Below are positions 1-7,427 of a stretch of DNA of 18,735 nucleotides, piece after piece. The notes under the pieces were generated by a model. The model was not told the origin of the DNA and did no database searches. It worked only from the letters and a program-made list of their open reading frames with translations. The DNA comes from Chloroflexi bacterium RIFCSPLOWO2_02_FULL_71_16 (GTDB lineage Bacteria; Chloroflexota; Limnocylindria; P2-11E), in NCBI GenBank assembly GCA_001795345.1, contig MGON01000003.1:1-18735 (forward strand), read 5' to 3'. Both the position numbers and the translations under genes were made by a program. Each line of letters starts with the position of its first letter. Position 1 is the stretch's first letter.

Positions 1-2
1 AG

Positions 3-1013
3 CGCTATCAGGAGAAGCTCGCGCTGCTGGAGGAGGAGGTCGCGGTGACAGGAGATCCGGCCGAGGCGCTGCACAGCGGACCGATGGCGAGCATCGCGGC
101 CGACGACCGGCTCGAGCTCATCTTCACCTGCTGCCACCCCGCGCTGTCGCGCGACGCCCAGGTCGCGCTCACCCTCCGCTCCGTGCTCGGGTTGACCACA
201 CCGGAGATCGCGAAGGCGTTCCTCGTCCCCGAGGCGACGCTCGCGCAGCGGATCGTCCGGGCGAAGCGGAAGATCGCGGAGGCCGGGATCACCTTCCGCG
301 CTCCGGAGCCGCGCGAGCTGCCCGAGCGACTCGACCAGGTGCTCGCCGTCCTGTACCTGGTCTTCAACGAGGGCTACCTCTCGAGCCGGTCCGACCGAGC
401 AGCGCGGCGCGACCTCGCCGAGGACGCCGAGTGGCTGGCCTCGCTCCTCGCGAGCCTGGTCCCCGACGAGCCCGAGGTGCTCGGCCTCCTCGCGCTCATG
501 CGCCTCCACCTCGCGCGGGCCAGCGCGCGCTTCGACGAGCACGGCCGGCTCGTGCTGCTCAGAGACCAGGACCGCTCACGCTGGGATAGGCGCCGGATCG
601 ACGATGGGATCCGGCTCGTCGAGCGCGCCGGCGCGCTGAAGCGGCCCGGGCCGTACCAGCTACAGGCCGCGATCGCGGCCGTGCACGCGGAAGCGCCGGC
701 GTGGGAGGCTACCGACTGGCCGCAGATCCTCCGGCTCTACGACGCGCTGCTCGCGGCCTCCGGCGGCTCTCCGGTGGTCCGGCTAAACCGCGCCATCGCC
801 CTCCGGCAGGTCGCCGGCCCCGAGCTGGCGCTTTGCGAGGTCGATGCGATCGCCGACGACCTCGACCGCTATCACCTGCTCCATGCGACGCGCGCCGAGC
901 TGCTGCGGGACCTGGGTCGAGCCGACGACGCTCGCGATGCGGATCGCCGCGCGCTCGAGCTCACCGACAACCCCGCGGAGCGCGTGCTGCTCGAGGAGCG
1001 GATCGCGCGCTGA
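3..1013 (+). CDS. ECF sigma factor, ECF42-like with TPR tail (5' partial)
   Basis: Sigma-70 family transcription initiation factor whose start lies before the window: the frame is open to the first base, so the region 2 N-terminus is missing. The visible part begins with the linker and the signature 'LIFTCCHPAL', followed by the region 4 helix-turn-helix ('QVALTLRSVLGLTTPEIAKAF', then 'QRIVRAKRKI'), which binds the -35 element. After this comes an extension of about 200 residues (DUF6596/TPR type), with 'RLNRAIALRQVAGPELAL' and a C-terminal 'ATRAELLRDLGR..DA..ADRRALELT.N.AER' helix pair. This layout is that of ECF42 factors, which lack a classical anti-sigma factor and usually neighbour a YCII/DGPF-domain protein; that neighbour would lie to the left, outside the window. 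The gene converges on the lipoprotein gene at 1050. The family call is firm; the target promoter is unknown. Confidence 0.9.
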   Translation, partial: RYQEKLALLEEEVAVTGDPAEALHSGPMASIAADDRLELIFTCCHPALSRDAQVALTLRSVLGLTTPEIAKAFLVPEATLAQRIVRAKRKIAEAGITFRAPEPRELPERLDQVLAVLYLVFNEGYLSSRSDRAARRDLAEDAEWLASLLASLVPDEPEVLGLLALMRLHLARASARFDEHGRLVLLRDQDRSRWDRRRIDDGIRLVERAGALKRPGPYQLQAAIAAVHAEAPAWEATDWPQILRLYDALLAASGGSPVVRLNRAIALRQVAGPELALCEVDAIADDLDRYHLLHATRAELLRDLGRADDARDADRRALELTDNPAERVLLEERIAR

Positions 1014-1020
1014 TCGGTTC

Positions 1021-1058
1021 GCGGGCTGGTAGGTGAAGGTGACCTGCGCTCAGCCCGC
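1021..1058. terminator. Inverted repeat between convergent genes, possible bidirectional terminator
   Basis: GCGGGCTG (1021-1028) and CAGCCCGC (1051-1058) are perfect 8-base complements with a 22-base loop that contains a smaller AGGT/ACCT pair. It sits between the stop of the sigma factor gene and the end of the convergent lipoprotein gene, overlapping the last codons of the latter. There is no T tract, so termination is only a positional inference. Confidence 0.35.
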
Positions 1059-1520
1059 CGCGTTGCTGGCCGCCTCGTCGTTGTCGAGCACCTCATGTCG
1101 GATGCGGAGCGAGACGCCGCCGCTCGGCGTCCCCGGCGGTCCGAGACCCTCGAGCGGTCCGCCCTCGCGCACCTCTTCGACGAAGATGGCGTATCCGCCA
1201 AGCTCGACGACCTGGCCCGCGTGGACGGCGACACGTTCGGTCTTGGGCGGGTCGCCCTCTAGGACCATCTGCAGCACCGCGACCGGCCCGCGGCGGGGCG
1301 CGCCGCGCTCGTCGACGTGATCGTCCGTCCGCACCGAGCCGAGGCCGATGCTGAGGTCGCCGACCGTGGCCTGCGTCCCCTGCGCGATGGAGACCGCGGT
1401 CACGGCGCCGGGGTCGATCGCGAACTCGGCAGGGGCCGCCGCCCGATCGGTCGACCCGCACGCGGCGAGCAGCAGGGTCGCGACGGCGATGGCGGCGACG
1501 GGACGGGACGCTTCGTTCAT
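1050..1520 (-). CDS. Small secreted lipoprotein, function unknown
   Basis: A 156-residue protein with a clear lipoprotein signal: a short basic N-terminus, a hydrophobic stretch at about 8-20, and the lipobox LLAAC with the acylated cysteine at residue 21. The mature part is an acidic, beta-rich domain with no family I recognise ('VGDLSIGLGSVRTDD', 'GPVAVLQMVLEGDPP', 'GQVVELGGYAIFVEEVREGG'); an immunoglobulin-like or ligand-binding sandwich is possible. The ATG at 1520 overlaps the stop of the upstream membrane-protein gene in an ATGA, and this choice places the lipobox correctly; the frame stays open further upstream but lacks a signal there. It is the last gene of the kinase / zinc-ribbon / lipoprotein trio, which suggests a job at the outer face of the membrane near the kinase ectodomain. 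Confidence 0.8.
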   Translation of the reverse strand: MNEASRPVAAIAVATLLLAACGSTDRAAAPAEFAIDPGAVTAVSIAQGTQATVGDLSIGLGSVRTDDHVDERGAPRRGPVAVLQMVLEGDPPKTERVAVHAGQVVELGGYAIFVEEVREGGPLEGLGPPGTPSGGVSLRIRHEVLDNDEAASNAAG

Positions 1521-2227
1521 CTCGGGAGCGCGTTGCCGCCGGCCGCAAGGAAGAGCTGACCGAAGAACGCCAGCCCGAACAGGACGATGAACAGGTACTC
1601 CAGCGCATGACCGCGCGCCGGGACGGCCACACCGGTCAGGGATCCGTAGTACGCGTTGAGGGCCTGCTGTCCGGTGCCCACGATGTACGCGTAACCTGTC
1701 GCGACAGCGAGTAGGGACAGCGGCGCGAGGCTCGCGGCCGAGCCGGTCGCCCCGGCAGTGGCCGCCAGCGCGACGGAGCCGTAGAGCACCGCCAGCAACA
1801 GGAAGAACACGAGCGTCAGGAGGCCCGCGCCCGCGCGCACGGGAACGCGTGCCGCCTGCAGCAGCTGGTCGATCGTGCGGAAGTGCGCATGGAAGCGGAA
1901 CAGCCCGTAGAGCGGCACCGCGAACATGGCGAGCGCGTGCCAGAACGGGTACATCGACGCATCGCCGCGGATGCGTTTCAGCTCCCGCCACGACATCCAC
2001 AGCCAGAAGAAAGAGTAGGCACCGTTCCCGAAGAGGCCGAGGAGCCCCACGACGGCGCGTGGCCGGCGCCGCGCTTCGGCCAGCGGCGGGCTCGCGTAGA
2101 TGAGCGGGACGGCCGGCGTCGCGCCGGTCGGGGCGAATGAGGCTCCGCACCGCGGGCAGAAGCGCAGCGCCATCGACTCGCGGGCGGCGCCGCAGGTCCC
2201 GCAGAAGCGGGTGGTGTCGACGCTCAT
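1517..2227 (-). CDS. Zinc-ribbon multi-pass membrane protein (DUF4234-like)
   Basis: A 236-residue protein. An N-terminal zinc ribbon has two CxxC knuckles (C9/C12 in 'FCGTCG' and C24/C27 in 'FCPRCG'), followed by about five hydrophobic segments near 55-75, 95-115, 130-155, 160-188 and 205-230. The segment 'YSFFWLWMSWRELKRIRGD' followed by a Trp/Phe/Pro-rich helix resembles DUF4234-type membrane proteins, but that match is by eye only. The ATG at 2227 overlaps the kinase stop (ATGA), and its own stop overlaps the next ATG in the same way, so the three genes are probably translationally coupled. Zinc-ribbon membrane proteins next to Ser/Thr kinases are common in GC-rich bacteria and may be partners or substrates; this is inference. 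Confidence 0.8.
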   Translation of the reverse strand: MSVDTTRFCGTCGAARESMALRFCPRCGASFAPTGATPAVPLIYASPPLAEARRRPRAVVGLLGLFGNGAYSFFWLWMSWRELKRIRGDASMYPFWHALAMFAVPLYGLFRFHAHFRTIDQLLQAARVPVRAGAGLLTLVFFLLLAVLYGSVALAATAGATGSAASLAPLSLLAVATGYAYIVGTGQQALNAYYGSLTGVAVPARGHALEYLFIVLFGLAFFGQLFLAAGGNALPR

Positions 2228-3771
2228 CGCGGCGCGACCCGGGTGATGATCTCGATCTGCTTCTGCGCCAGCCTGAGCGTGAGGTCGCTCGCCCCCGCGT
2301 CGGTCGCGGCGATCCGCGCCACTAGATAGGTGATCGCCTCCGAGTTGCGGTCGGCGACCCAGGAGACGAACCAGCGCGTGCCGTCGGCAAAGCGGAAGCG
2401 GCAAAGGACGGACCGGTCGCCGAGCGTCGCTGCGCTCGTGATGGTGGTCGTCTCGGTCGGATCGCTCGGCTGCCACGTCCAGCCATCGCAGCCCGGCGTG
2501 ATCTGCTGGCCCGGCTCGAGCACACCGACACGGAACTCGATCAGGCCGTACTCCGAGCTTTCGGTCGGCGCGAACACCCTGCGCCACTGCGGCTCGCGGC
2601 CGGTGTCCGGATACGCCTGATCCACCGACACGTCGTAACCGCTGACCGGGAGCTCCTCGGGCGGCATGATCAGCTGCTCCGGGCGGTACGTGATCGGGCG
2701 CGCCGTCGGCGTGGCGGCCGTGGGCTCGGGGGTCGCGACGATGTCCTGGAGCGACGAGGCATCGAGCGCGGCGACGCGCGGCGAGACATCGAACACCAGC
2801 ACGCCGAGCAGCGCGAGCGTGACGACGACGCCAGAGACCCGGCGATCGAGCTCGCCGCGCGAGGGCTCGGTGGCCGGCCTTGTTGCCGGCTCGGGCCGCC
2901 GGGGCGTCAGGACGGTCGGCAGCGTCGCGCCGCTGGGGGCGCCGACCGCGTCCCGCACGGCCGCCGCCAGCTCGGTCACGCTCCCATAGCGGTCCACGGG
3001 CTGCTTCGCGAGCGCCTTCAGCAGCACGAGGTCGACATCAGGCCCCAGCACCGGGTTCACGCTGCTGGGCGGAGGGAGCGGATCGCGCACGTGCTTCAGC
3101 ACGACCGCGAACGGCGTGTCCCCGCTGAAGGGCGGCCTCCCCGTGAGCAGCTCGTACGCGACCACGCCGAGCGAGTAGACGTCGCTGCGTGCGTCGAGCT
3201 CACCGCCCTGTCCCTGCTCGGGGCTCATGTATTCGGGTGTGCCGATCCCGACGCCGGTAGCGGTGAGCTGCGTCCCGCCGAGCATGCGCGCGATCCCGAA
3301 GTCCGTCACGACGGCGCGGCCGTCATGCGTGAGCATGACGTTCGCCGGTTTCACGTCCCGGTGGACGATGCCCAGCGAGTGCGCGTAGCCAAGGCCGGTG
3401 GCGATCTGCTCCACGACGCGTGCGACCTCGTCCGACCCGAGCAGGCGCTGTTCGCGCGCGAGCTGCGCGACGCGGTCCTTCAGCGTGCCGCCGTCCAGGA
3501 ACTGCATGGCCAGGATGGCTCGCCCGTCGATCTCGTCGAAATCGTAGATCTGCACGATGTTGGGGTGGTCCAGCCGCGCGACCGCGCGCGCCTCTCGGCG
3601 GAAGCGCTCGAGGAACTCAGGGTCGTCGGAGAAGCCGGGTCGGATGACCTTCAGCGCGACGACCCGGTCCAGCGCGGGCTGGCGCGCCTTGTAGACGGTC
3701 GCCATGCCACCCTGCCCGATCGGCTCGAGGATCTCGTAGCGGCCGATGGTCGTCCCGGGCTGCAGGGCCAT
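2224..3771 (-). CDS. Membrane-anchored Hanks-type Ser/Thr protein kinase
   Basis: A 515-residue receptor-like kinase. The N-terminal catalytic domain (about 12-275) has every key element: Gly loop 'GQGGMATVYKA' (19-29), ATP-binding Lys41, Glu60 of helix C, catalytic loop 'HRDVKPAN' (137-144, Asp139), DFG at 157-159 and 'GTPEYMSPE' (177-185). A Pro/Arg-rich juxtamembrane linker (about 280-308) leads to one hydrophobic segment near 312-327. The rest, about 185 residues, should lie outside the cell. That ectodomain has no PASTA repeats; it is an unrecognised domain with two cysteines ('TPGCDGW', 'SVLCRFRF') and a Thr/Pro-rich stalk. The kinase is the first gene of a trio with 4-base overlaps. 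RdgB lies 41 bp upstream on the same strand, so read-through is possible. No strong Shine-Dalgarno precedes the ATG. Confidence 0.93.
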   Translation of the reverse strand: MALQPGTTIGRYEILEPIGQGGMATVYKARQPALDRVVALKVIRPGFSDDPEFLERFRREARAVARLDHPNIVQIYDFDEIDGRAILAMQFLDGGTLKDRVAQLAREQRLLGSDEVARVVEQIATGLGYAHSLGIVHRDVKPANVMLTHDGRAVVTDFGIARMLGGTQLTATGVGIGTPEYMSPEQGQGGELDARSDVYSLGVVAYELLTGRPPFSGDTPFAVVLKHVRDPLPPPSSVNPVLGPDVDLVLLKALAKQPVDRYGSVTELAAAVRDAVGAPSGATLPTVLTPRRPEPATRPATEPSRGELDRRVSGVVVTLALLGVLVFDVSPRVAALDASSLQDIVATPEPTAATPTARPITYRPEQLIMPPEELPVSGYDVSVDQAYPDTGREPQWRRVFAPTESSEYGLIEFRVGVLEPGQQITPGCDGWTWQPSDPTETTTITSAATLGDRSVLCRFRFADGTRWFVSWVADRNSEAITYLVARIAATDAGASDLTLRLAQKQIEIITRVAPR

Positions 3772-3812
3772 TTGCCGAGGATGCTAGTCGGGGCTCGCTC
3801 GACCGTCAGCCT

Positions 3813-4412
3813 TTAGCGGGGCTCTCCCGCAAGATGCGCACGCAGCTTCGCGACCGCGAGGCCGCGGTGCGAGACGGAGTCCTTCTCGTCGGGCGACAGC
3901 TCGGCCATGGTGCGGCCGTCGCCACCGACGATGAAGACCGGGTCATACCCGAAGCCCGACCCTTCATCGCCGTGGCGCGGCGTCGCGGCGATCTCGCCGC
4001 GGACGATGCCCTCGAACGTCTCGGTGGGCCCGCCCGGGTAGGCGAGCGCGACGACGCACACGAACCGCGCGGAACGCTGCGGCGCCTCCTCCATGAGCGC
4101 GAGCAGCTTGGCGTTGCGCTCTTCGGCCGGGGCGTGCTCGCCGAAGTAACGGCGGCTCCGGACCCCAGGCGCGCCGCCAAGCGCGTCGACCTCGAGACCG
4201 GAGTCGTCCGCGACGGTCGGAAGCCCCGTGGCCGCTGCGTACGCCGCCGCCTTCGCGGCCGCGTTCTCCGCATAGGTGGCGTGCTCCTCCGCGGGTTCTT
4301 CCGGGACCGGGCGCAGCTGATCCGGGCTGACAAGCACCGCCTCGAGGCCGGCAAGCATCCGTCTGTACTCGACGACCTTGCCTGGATTGCTGCTCCCGAT
4401 CAGAAGCCTCAC
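3813..4412 (-). CDS. rdgB: XTP/dITP diphosphatase (RdgB/HAM1 family)
   Basis: Hydrolyses non-canonical purine triphosphates (dITP, XTP, ITP) to monophosphates, keeping deaminated bases out of DNA and RNA. The 199-residue protein matches the usual length of about 200. Visible motifs are 'SSNPGK' (7-12), 'TVADDSGLEVDALGGAPGV' (substrate and metal site), 'GFGYDPVF' and 'SHRGLA'. I chose the GTG at 4412 because the conserved family start (M-[KR]-L-L-[IL]-A/G-[ST]-x-N-x-G-K) begins exactly there. The same frame stays open back to 4481, but that stretch encodes the strong hairpin at 4443-4480 and adds 23 unmatched residues. No convincing ribosome-binding site is visible. RNase PH lies upstream on the same strand, a pairing known from many genomes. 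Confidence 0.93.
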   Translation of the reverse strand: MRLLIGSSNPGKVVEYRRMLAGLEAVLVSPDQLRPVPEEPAEEHATYAENAAAKAAAYAAATGLPTVADDSGLEVDALGGAPGVRSRRYFGEHAPAEERNAKLLALMEEAPQRSARFVCVVALAYPGGPTETFEGIVRGEIAATPRHGDEGSGFGYDPVFIVGGDGRTMAELSPDEKDSVSHRGLAVAKLRAHLAGEPR

Positions 4413-4442
4413 CAGGCCTATGTTTTCAGGCAGGTGGGACTT

Positions 4443-4480
4443 TGCACCAGATCGGTGCGATCCCGCACGGATCTGGTGCA
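4443..4480. repeat. Long stable hairpin between rph and rdgB
   Basis: The arms 4443-4459 and 4464-4480 pair over 17 positions with a single G.G mismatch, closed by a 4-base loop (ATCC). The outer part is TGCACCAGATC / GATCTGGTGCA and the inner part GTGCG / CGCAC. After a 3x3 internal loop, GGGA (4436-4439) can pair with TCCC (4484-4487). No T tract follows on either strand, so a simple intrinsic terminator is doubtful. The gap 4413-4607 also holds a 10-base direct repeat (GGCAAGGCCC at 4506 and 4577) and a local GAGGG/CCCTC pair (4501-4517). Candidate roles are an RNA stability or attenuation element in the rph-rdgB transcript, or a dispersed palindromic element. Confidence 0.7.
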
Positions 4481-4591
4481 CTTTCCCTCGGTCTCAATGA
4501 GAGGGGGCAAGGCCCTCCGGCCGCAAGGCGAACGGCAAGCGGAGCTCCTTCCTTGTTCGCGTCCAGTGACGCCCCCGGCAAGGCCCCCAGG

Positions 4592-4605
4592 GGCTATCGA
4601 TAGCC
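4592..4605. repeat. 14-bp perfect palindrome just after rph
   Basis: GGCTATCGATAGCC is a perfect loopless palindrome two bases beyond the RNase PH stop codon at 4608-4610. As DNA it could be a dimeric-protein site; as RNA it would be a small stem only if the centre opens. Function unknown. Confidence 0.5.
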
Positions 4606-4607
4606 GC

Positions 4608-5321
4608 CTAGAAGCCCGCGACAGCCTCGCGCTGCTTCTCGACGAGCTCGGCGATGCCGCGCATCGACAGCTCGAGGATGCGGTCGAAGTCGGCGCGGGA
4701 GAACGGGCGCTGCTCGGCGGTGCCTTGCACCTCGATGAGCTCCCCGGCGTCCGTCGCGACCACGTTCACGTCCGCGTCGGCGATGGAGTCCTCCGCATAC
4801 GCGAGGTCGAGCATGAGCTCGCCCTGGACGAAGCCCGCGGATACCGCGGCAACGTGGCGACGCACCGGCTTGCCCGCGATGTTCCGCATCGCGTGCGCCA
4901 TGGCGACCCAGCCGCCGGTGACGGCCGCGGTGCGCGTGCCGCCGTCGGCCTGCGTGACGTCGCAGTCGACGATCACGCTCCGCGGACCGAGCGCCTTCAG
5001 GTCGACCGAGGCGCGCAGCGCCCGTCCGACGAGCCGCTGGATCTCGAACGTCCGCCCGCCAGGGCGGCCGGTGAGGCTCTCGCGCGCGCTGCGCTCGGGC
5101 GTCGACCGCGGGAGCATCGCGTATTCGGCGGTCACCCAGCCGATGCCCTTGCCGTCGAGGTGACGCGGGACACGGTCCTCGACGGTCGCGAGACACAGCA
5201 CCTGCGTGTCGCCGAACGAGATGCGGCAGGAGCCCTCAGCGAACTTCGACACGCCGACCTCGATGCGCACGGGACGCAGCGCCGCCGCGGCGCGGCCGTC
5301 GGGCCGCTGGAACTTCCCCAT
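4608..5321 (-). CDS. rph: Ribonuclease PH
   Basis: Phosphorolytic 3'-to-5' exoribonuclease that trims the 3' ends of tRNA precursors, forming a hexameric ring in the cytoplasm. The 237-residue length is typical. Recognised segments run in family order: 'RPDGR' near the N-terminus, 'GDTQVLCLATVED', 'GWVTAEYAMLPRST', 'GRTFEIQRLVGRALR', 'DCDVTQADGGTRTAAVTGG' (phosphate-binding region), 'LDLAYAEDS' and 'EVQGTAEQRPFSR'. The ATG at 5321 shares its A with the TGA stop of the mazG-like gene upstream (TGATG), so the two are translationally coupled, and the protein then begins directly with the conserved start. Confidence 0.96.
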   Translation of the reverse strand: MGKFQRPDGRAAAALRPVRIEVGVSKFAEGSCRISFGDTQVLCLATVEDRVPRHLDGKGIGWVTAEYAMLPRSTPERSARESLTGRPGGRTFEIQRLVGRALRASVDLKALGPRSVIVDCDVTQADGGTRTAAVTGGWVAMAHAMRNIAGKPVRRHVAAVSAGFVQGELMLDLAYAEDSIADADVNVVATDAGELIEVQGTAEQRPFSRADFDRILELSMRGIAELVEKQREAVAGF

Positions 5322-6040
5322 CAGGCCGTCGCCTCCCACAGCGCTCGGATGCCGTCGGCATCGTAGGACTCGAGCTCGCGACCCTCGCCACGCGCGCTCT
5401 GCTCCATCCGGCCGACGTGCGCCGCGAAGCGCTCGTTCGCCTCGCGCAGCGCCGTCTCGGCGTCGAGCCCGAGCGTGCGCGACGCCGCGACGATGTCGAA
5501 CAGCAGATCGCCGAGGAAGCGCGCGTCGTCGATGTCGATGGGCAGGTCGATGGCCGGCACCAGGACGCCCACGCGCTCGACCCGCTCCTGCAGCCGCTCG
5601 GCGCGGAACAGTGATGGGAGTGAGACGGGGATGCCGTCGAGGATCGAGGCGGACCGCGTCGCCTCGTCCGATCCGGCGCGCTCCTGGCGCTTGATCCGCT
5701 CCCACTGCTGAAGCAGGTCGCCCTCGATGGCCTTGCCCTCGAACACGTGCGGGTGGCGGCGCACGAGCTTCTCGGAGATGCGCCGGGCGACGTCGCCGAG
5801 GTCGAACTGGCCCTCCTCGCGCGCGAGCTGCGCGTGGATCACGACCTGGAAGAGGAGGTCACCGAGCTCATCGCGAAGCACGGCCGGGTCGCCGCCGTCG
5901 ATCGCCTCGAGCGCCTCGTAGGCCTCCTCGAGCAGGTTCGGCCGAAGCGAGGCGTGCGTCTGCTCGCGGTCCCAGGGACAGCCGTCGGGTGCGCGCAGCC
6001 GATCCGCGATGCGCGCCAGGCCGGCGACCGCCGCGCCCAT
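5321..6040 (-). CDS. mazG: Nucleoside triphosphate pyrophosphohydrolase, MazG type
   Basis: House-cleaning enzyme that converts NTPs to NMPs and pyrophosphate. From the ATG at 6040 it has 239 residues and opens with the family pattern: 'LRAPDGCPWDREQTH' (15-29), then the metal-binding helix 'NLLEEAYEALEAID' with E38, E39 and E42, and 'ELGDLLFQVVIHA' with E58 and D61. The second, C-terminal MazG domain is degenerate. The usual Glu-rich helix between 'RVG...' and the second 'GDLLF' is largely absent ('RVGVLVPAIDLPIDIDDARFLGDLLFD'-like region, about 155-182), so the protein is shorter than the usual 260 or so residues. A TTG at 6073 would add 11 residues and overlap the foldase gene; I prefer the ATG because it gives the canonical N-terminus. 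Confidence 0.9.
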   Translation of the reverse strand: MGAAVAGLARIADRLRAPDGCPWDREQTHASLRPNLLEEAYEALEAIDGGDPAVLRDELGDLLFQVVIHAQLAREEGQFDLGDVARRISEKLVRRHPHVFEGKAIEGDLLQQWERIKRQERAGSDEATRSASILDGIPVSLPSLFRAERLQERVERVGVLVPAIDLPIDIDDARFLGDLLFDIVAASRTLGLDAETALREANERFAAHVGRMEQSARGEGRELESYDADGIRALWEATA

Positions 6041-6062
6041 CCGGACGTGCTCGTCGCCGGCG

Positions 6063-7406
6063 CTAGAAGCCAAGGATGTGCTTCGTGACGCCGCGCTCCC
6101 GCTTGGTGCGCTCGAGCCAGTACCCGTAGGCGCTGTCGGAGATCGTCTTCTTCTGCTCGGCGTCCAGCTCGCGCGAGGCCTCCTTCTCGAGGACCCGGTA
6201 GACGGTCCACTGCGAGCCCGTCGTGACCCCCGTCGTGTTCGAGCCGACGGCGGTCGAGAAGATCGCCTCCTCCGACGCCGGGTCCACGGTCATGCCGCGC
6301 GCCACCCAGCCCGCGTCGCCGCCGGCCTCCTTCGTGGCCGAGTCTTCGGAGTACTGCTTCGCCAGCTCGGCGAAGTCCTTGCCCTGCTCGAGGCCGGTGC
6401 GGACGTCGGTCTGCTTCTGGAGCGCCTCCGTGAACTGCTCGAAGCCCTCGACGGTGGGCAGCGGGACGTTCACCACGATCTTCGCCACGTGGACCTGCTC
6501 GGTGGGAGAGGTCACGCTCTCCGACCGGGCGCGCCGCTCGAACTCGCGGCGCATCGCCGTGTACCGCGCCTGCGCGCGCAGGTCCGCCTCGGTGAAGCCG
6601 GAGGTGAGGTAGCGCTTCACCAGCTCGTTCTCGGCCGGCGGCTTGCGCTCGCGCAGCTGGATGATGTGGTAGCCGAACTGCGTCTTGACGAGGTCGCTCA
6701 GCTGGCCGACCTCGAGCGTGCGGATCGCGTCCTCGAACTCGGCCACGTACTGCCCGCTCGACGCGAACCCAAGGTCTCCGCCGGAGAACTTCGAGCCCGG
6801 GTCGTCCGAGTACTGCGCCGCGAGGTCGTTCCAGAGCGCCTGGTCCTGCGGGGCGGCCTTCAGCTCGTTCAGGACGGCGCGGGCCCGCGCGGCGCCGTTC
6901 AGGTCCGCAAGCTCCTGGTCCGCCTCGTCCGTGGGGACCTGGATGAGGATGTGACGCACGTTGAACTGGCCGAACTGCACCTCGTACTGCCGCTCGACGT
7001 CGGCGGCGGACGGCTGGTACCCCGCGGCGCGCGCCTCGAGCTCGAGGATCCGCTGCTCGATGAGGACCTCGAGCGCGACGTCGTCGTATGCGGCCTTCTG
7101 CGAGAGGAGCTGCGGGTCGTTCTCGAAGCCGGGGGGGACGCCGAAGTCCTGGTAGAAGCGCACGAGCTCGTAGTCGCGCTGCTCGAGGAAGTCGCGCTTC
7201 GGGATGACGCGTCCTTCGATGCTCGCGGCCGGCGCGAGGTTCTCCTCGTAGTACCGCTCCGAGGCGGCCCAGGCGACGAGGCCCAGCGCGAACACGAGCA
7301 CCGCCGTGAAGACGGTCACGATGATCGCCTGCTGCCGGCGCTCGCGCTGCCACCGCGCGGAGCGCTGCCGCTGCGTGAGACGTGGAAGTGGGGTACGTCG
7401 TGCCAC
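6063..7406 (-). CDS. Membrane-anchored double-parvulin foldase (SurA/PrsA-like)
   Basis: A 447-residue extracytoplasmic peptidyl-prolyl isomerase/chaperone. A very basic N-terminus (1-26) and one transmembrane segment (about 27-48) give N-in topology. A SurA_N-like helical part (about 60-145, 'LIEQRILELEARAAGY') precedes PpiC domain 1 (about 150-253), which keeps both conserved histidines ('VRHILIQVP', H152; 'FGYHIIQL', H247) and the 'SGGDLGF' turn. PpiC domain 2 (about 305-408) has 'GGDAGWVARG' but lacks the matching histidines: 'HVAKIVV' and 'SQWTVYRV' stand at those places. Start is a GTG at 7406 with no clear Shine-Dalgarno. It lies 21 bp after the GT4 gene and 22 bp before mazG, apparently in the same operon. 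Likely role: folding of exported proteins. Confidence 0.9.
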   Translation of the reverse strand: MARRTPLPRLTQRQRSARWQRERRQQAIIVTVFTAVLVFALGLVAWAASERYYEENLAPAASIEGRVIPKRDFLEQRDYELVRFYQDFGVPPGFENDPQLLSQKAAYDDVALEVLIEQRILELEARAAGYQPSAADVERQYEVQFGQFNVRHILIQVPTDEADQELADLNGAARARAVLNELKAAPQDQALWNDLAAQYSDDPGSKFSGGDLGFASSGQYVAEFEDAIRTLEVGQLSDLVKTQFGYHIIQLRERKPPAENELVKRYLTSGFTEADLRAQARYTAMRREFERRARSESVTSPTEQVHVAKIVVNVPLPTVEGFEQFTEALQKQTDVRTGLEQGKDFAELAKQYSEDSATKEAGGDAGWVARGMTVDPASEEAIFSTAVGSNTTGVTTGSQWTVYRVLEKEASRELDAEQKKTISDSAYGYWLERTKRERGVTKHILGF

Positions 7407-7427
7407 GGAAGGTGTAAGTCTAGGTGC

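Noticed and set aside
4413..4481. N-terminal extension of RdgB to an ATG at 4481
   Set aside because: The added residues are encoded by the long hairpin and do not match the family, while the conserved start begins exactly at the GTG at 4412.
3834..5366. A 510-codon open frame on the plus strand over rdgB and rph
   Set aside because: Antisense shadow; it crosses the hairpin gap and has no recognisable domain.
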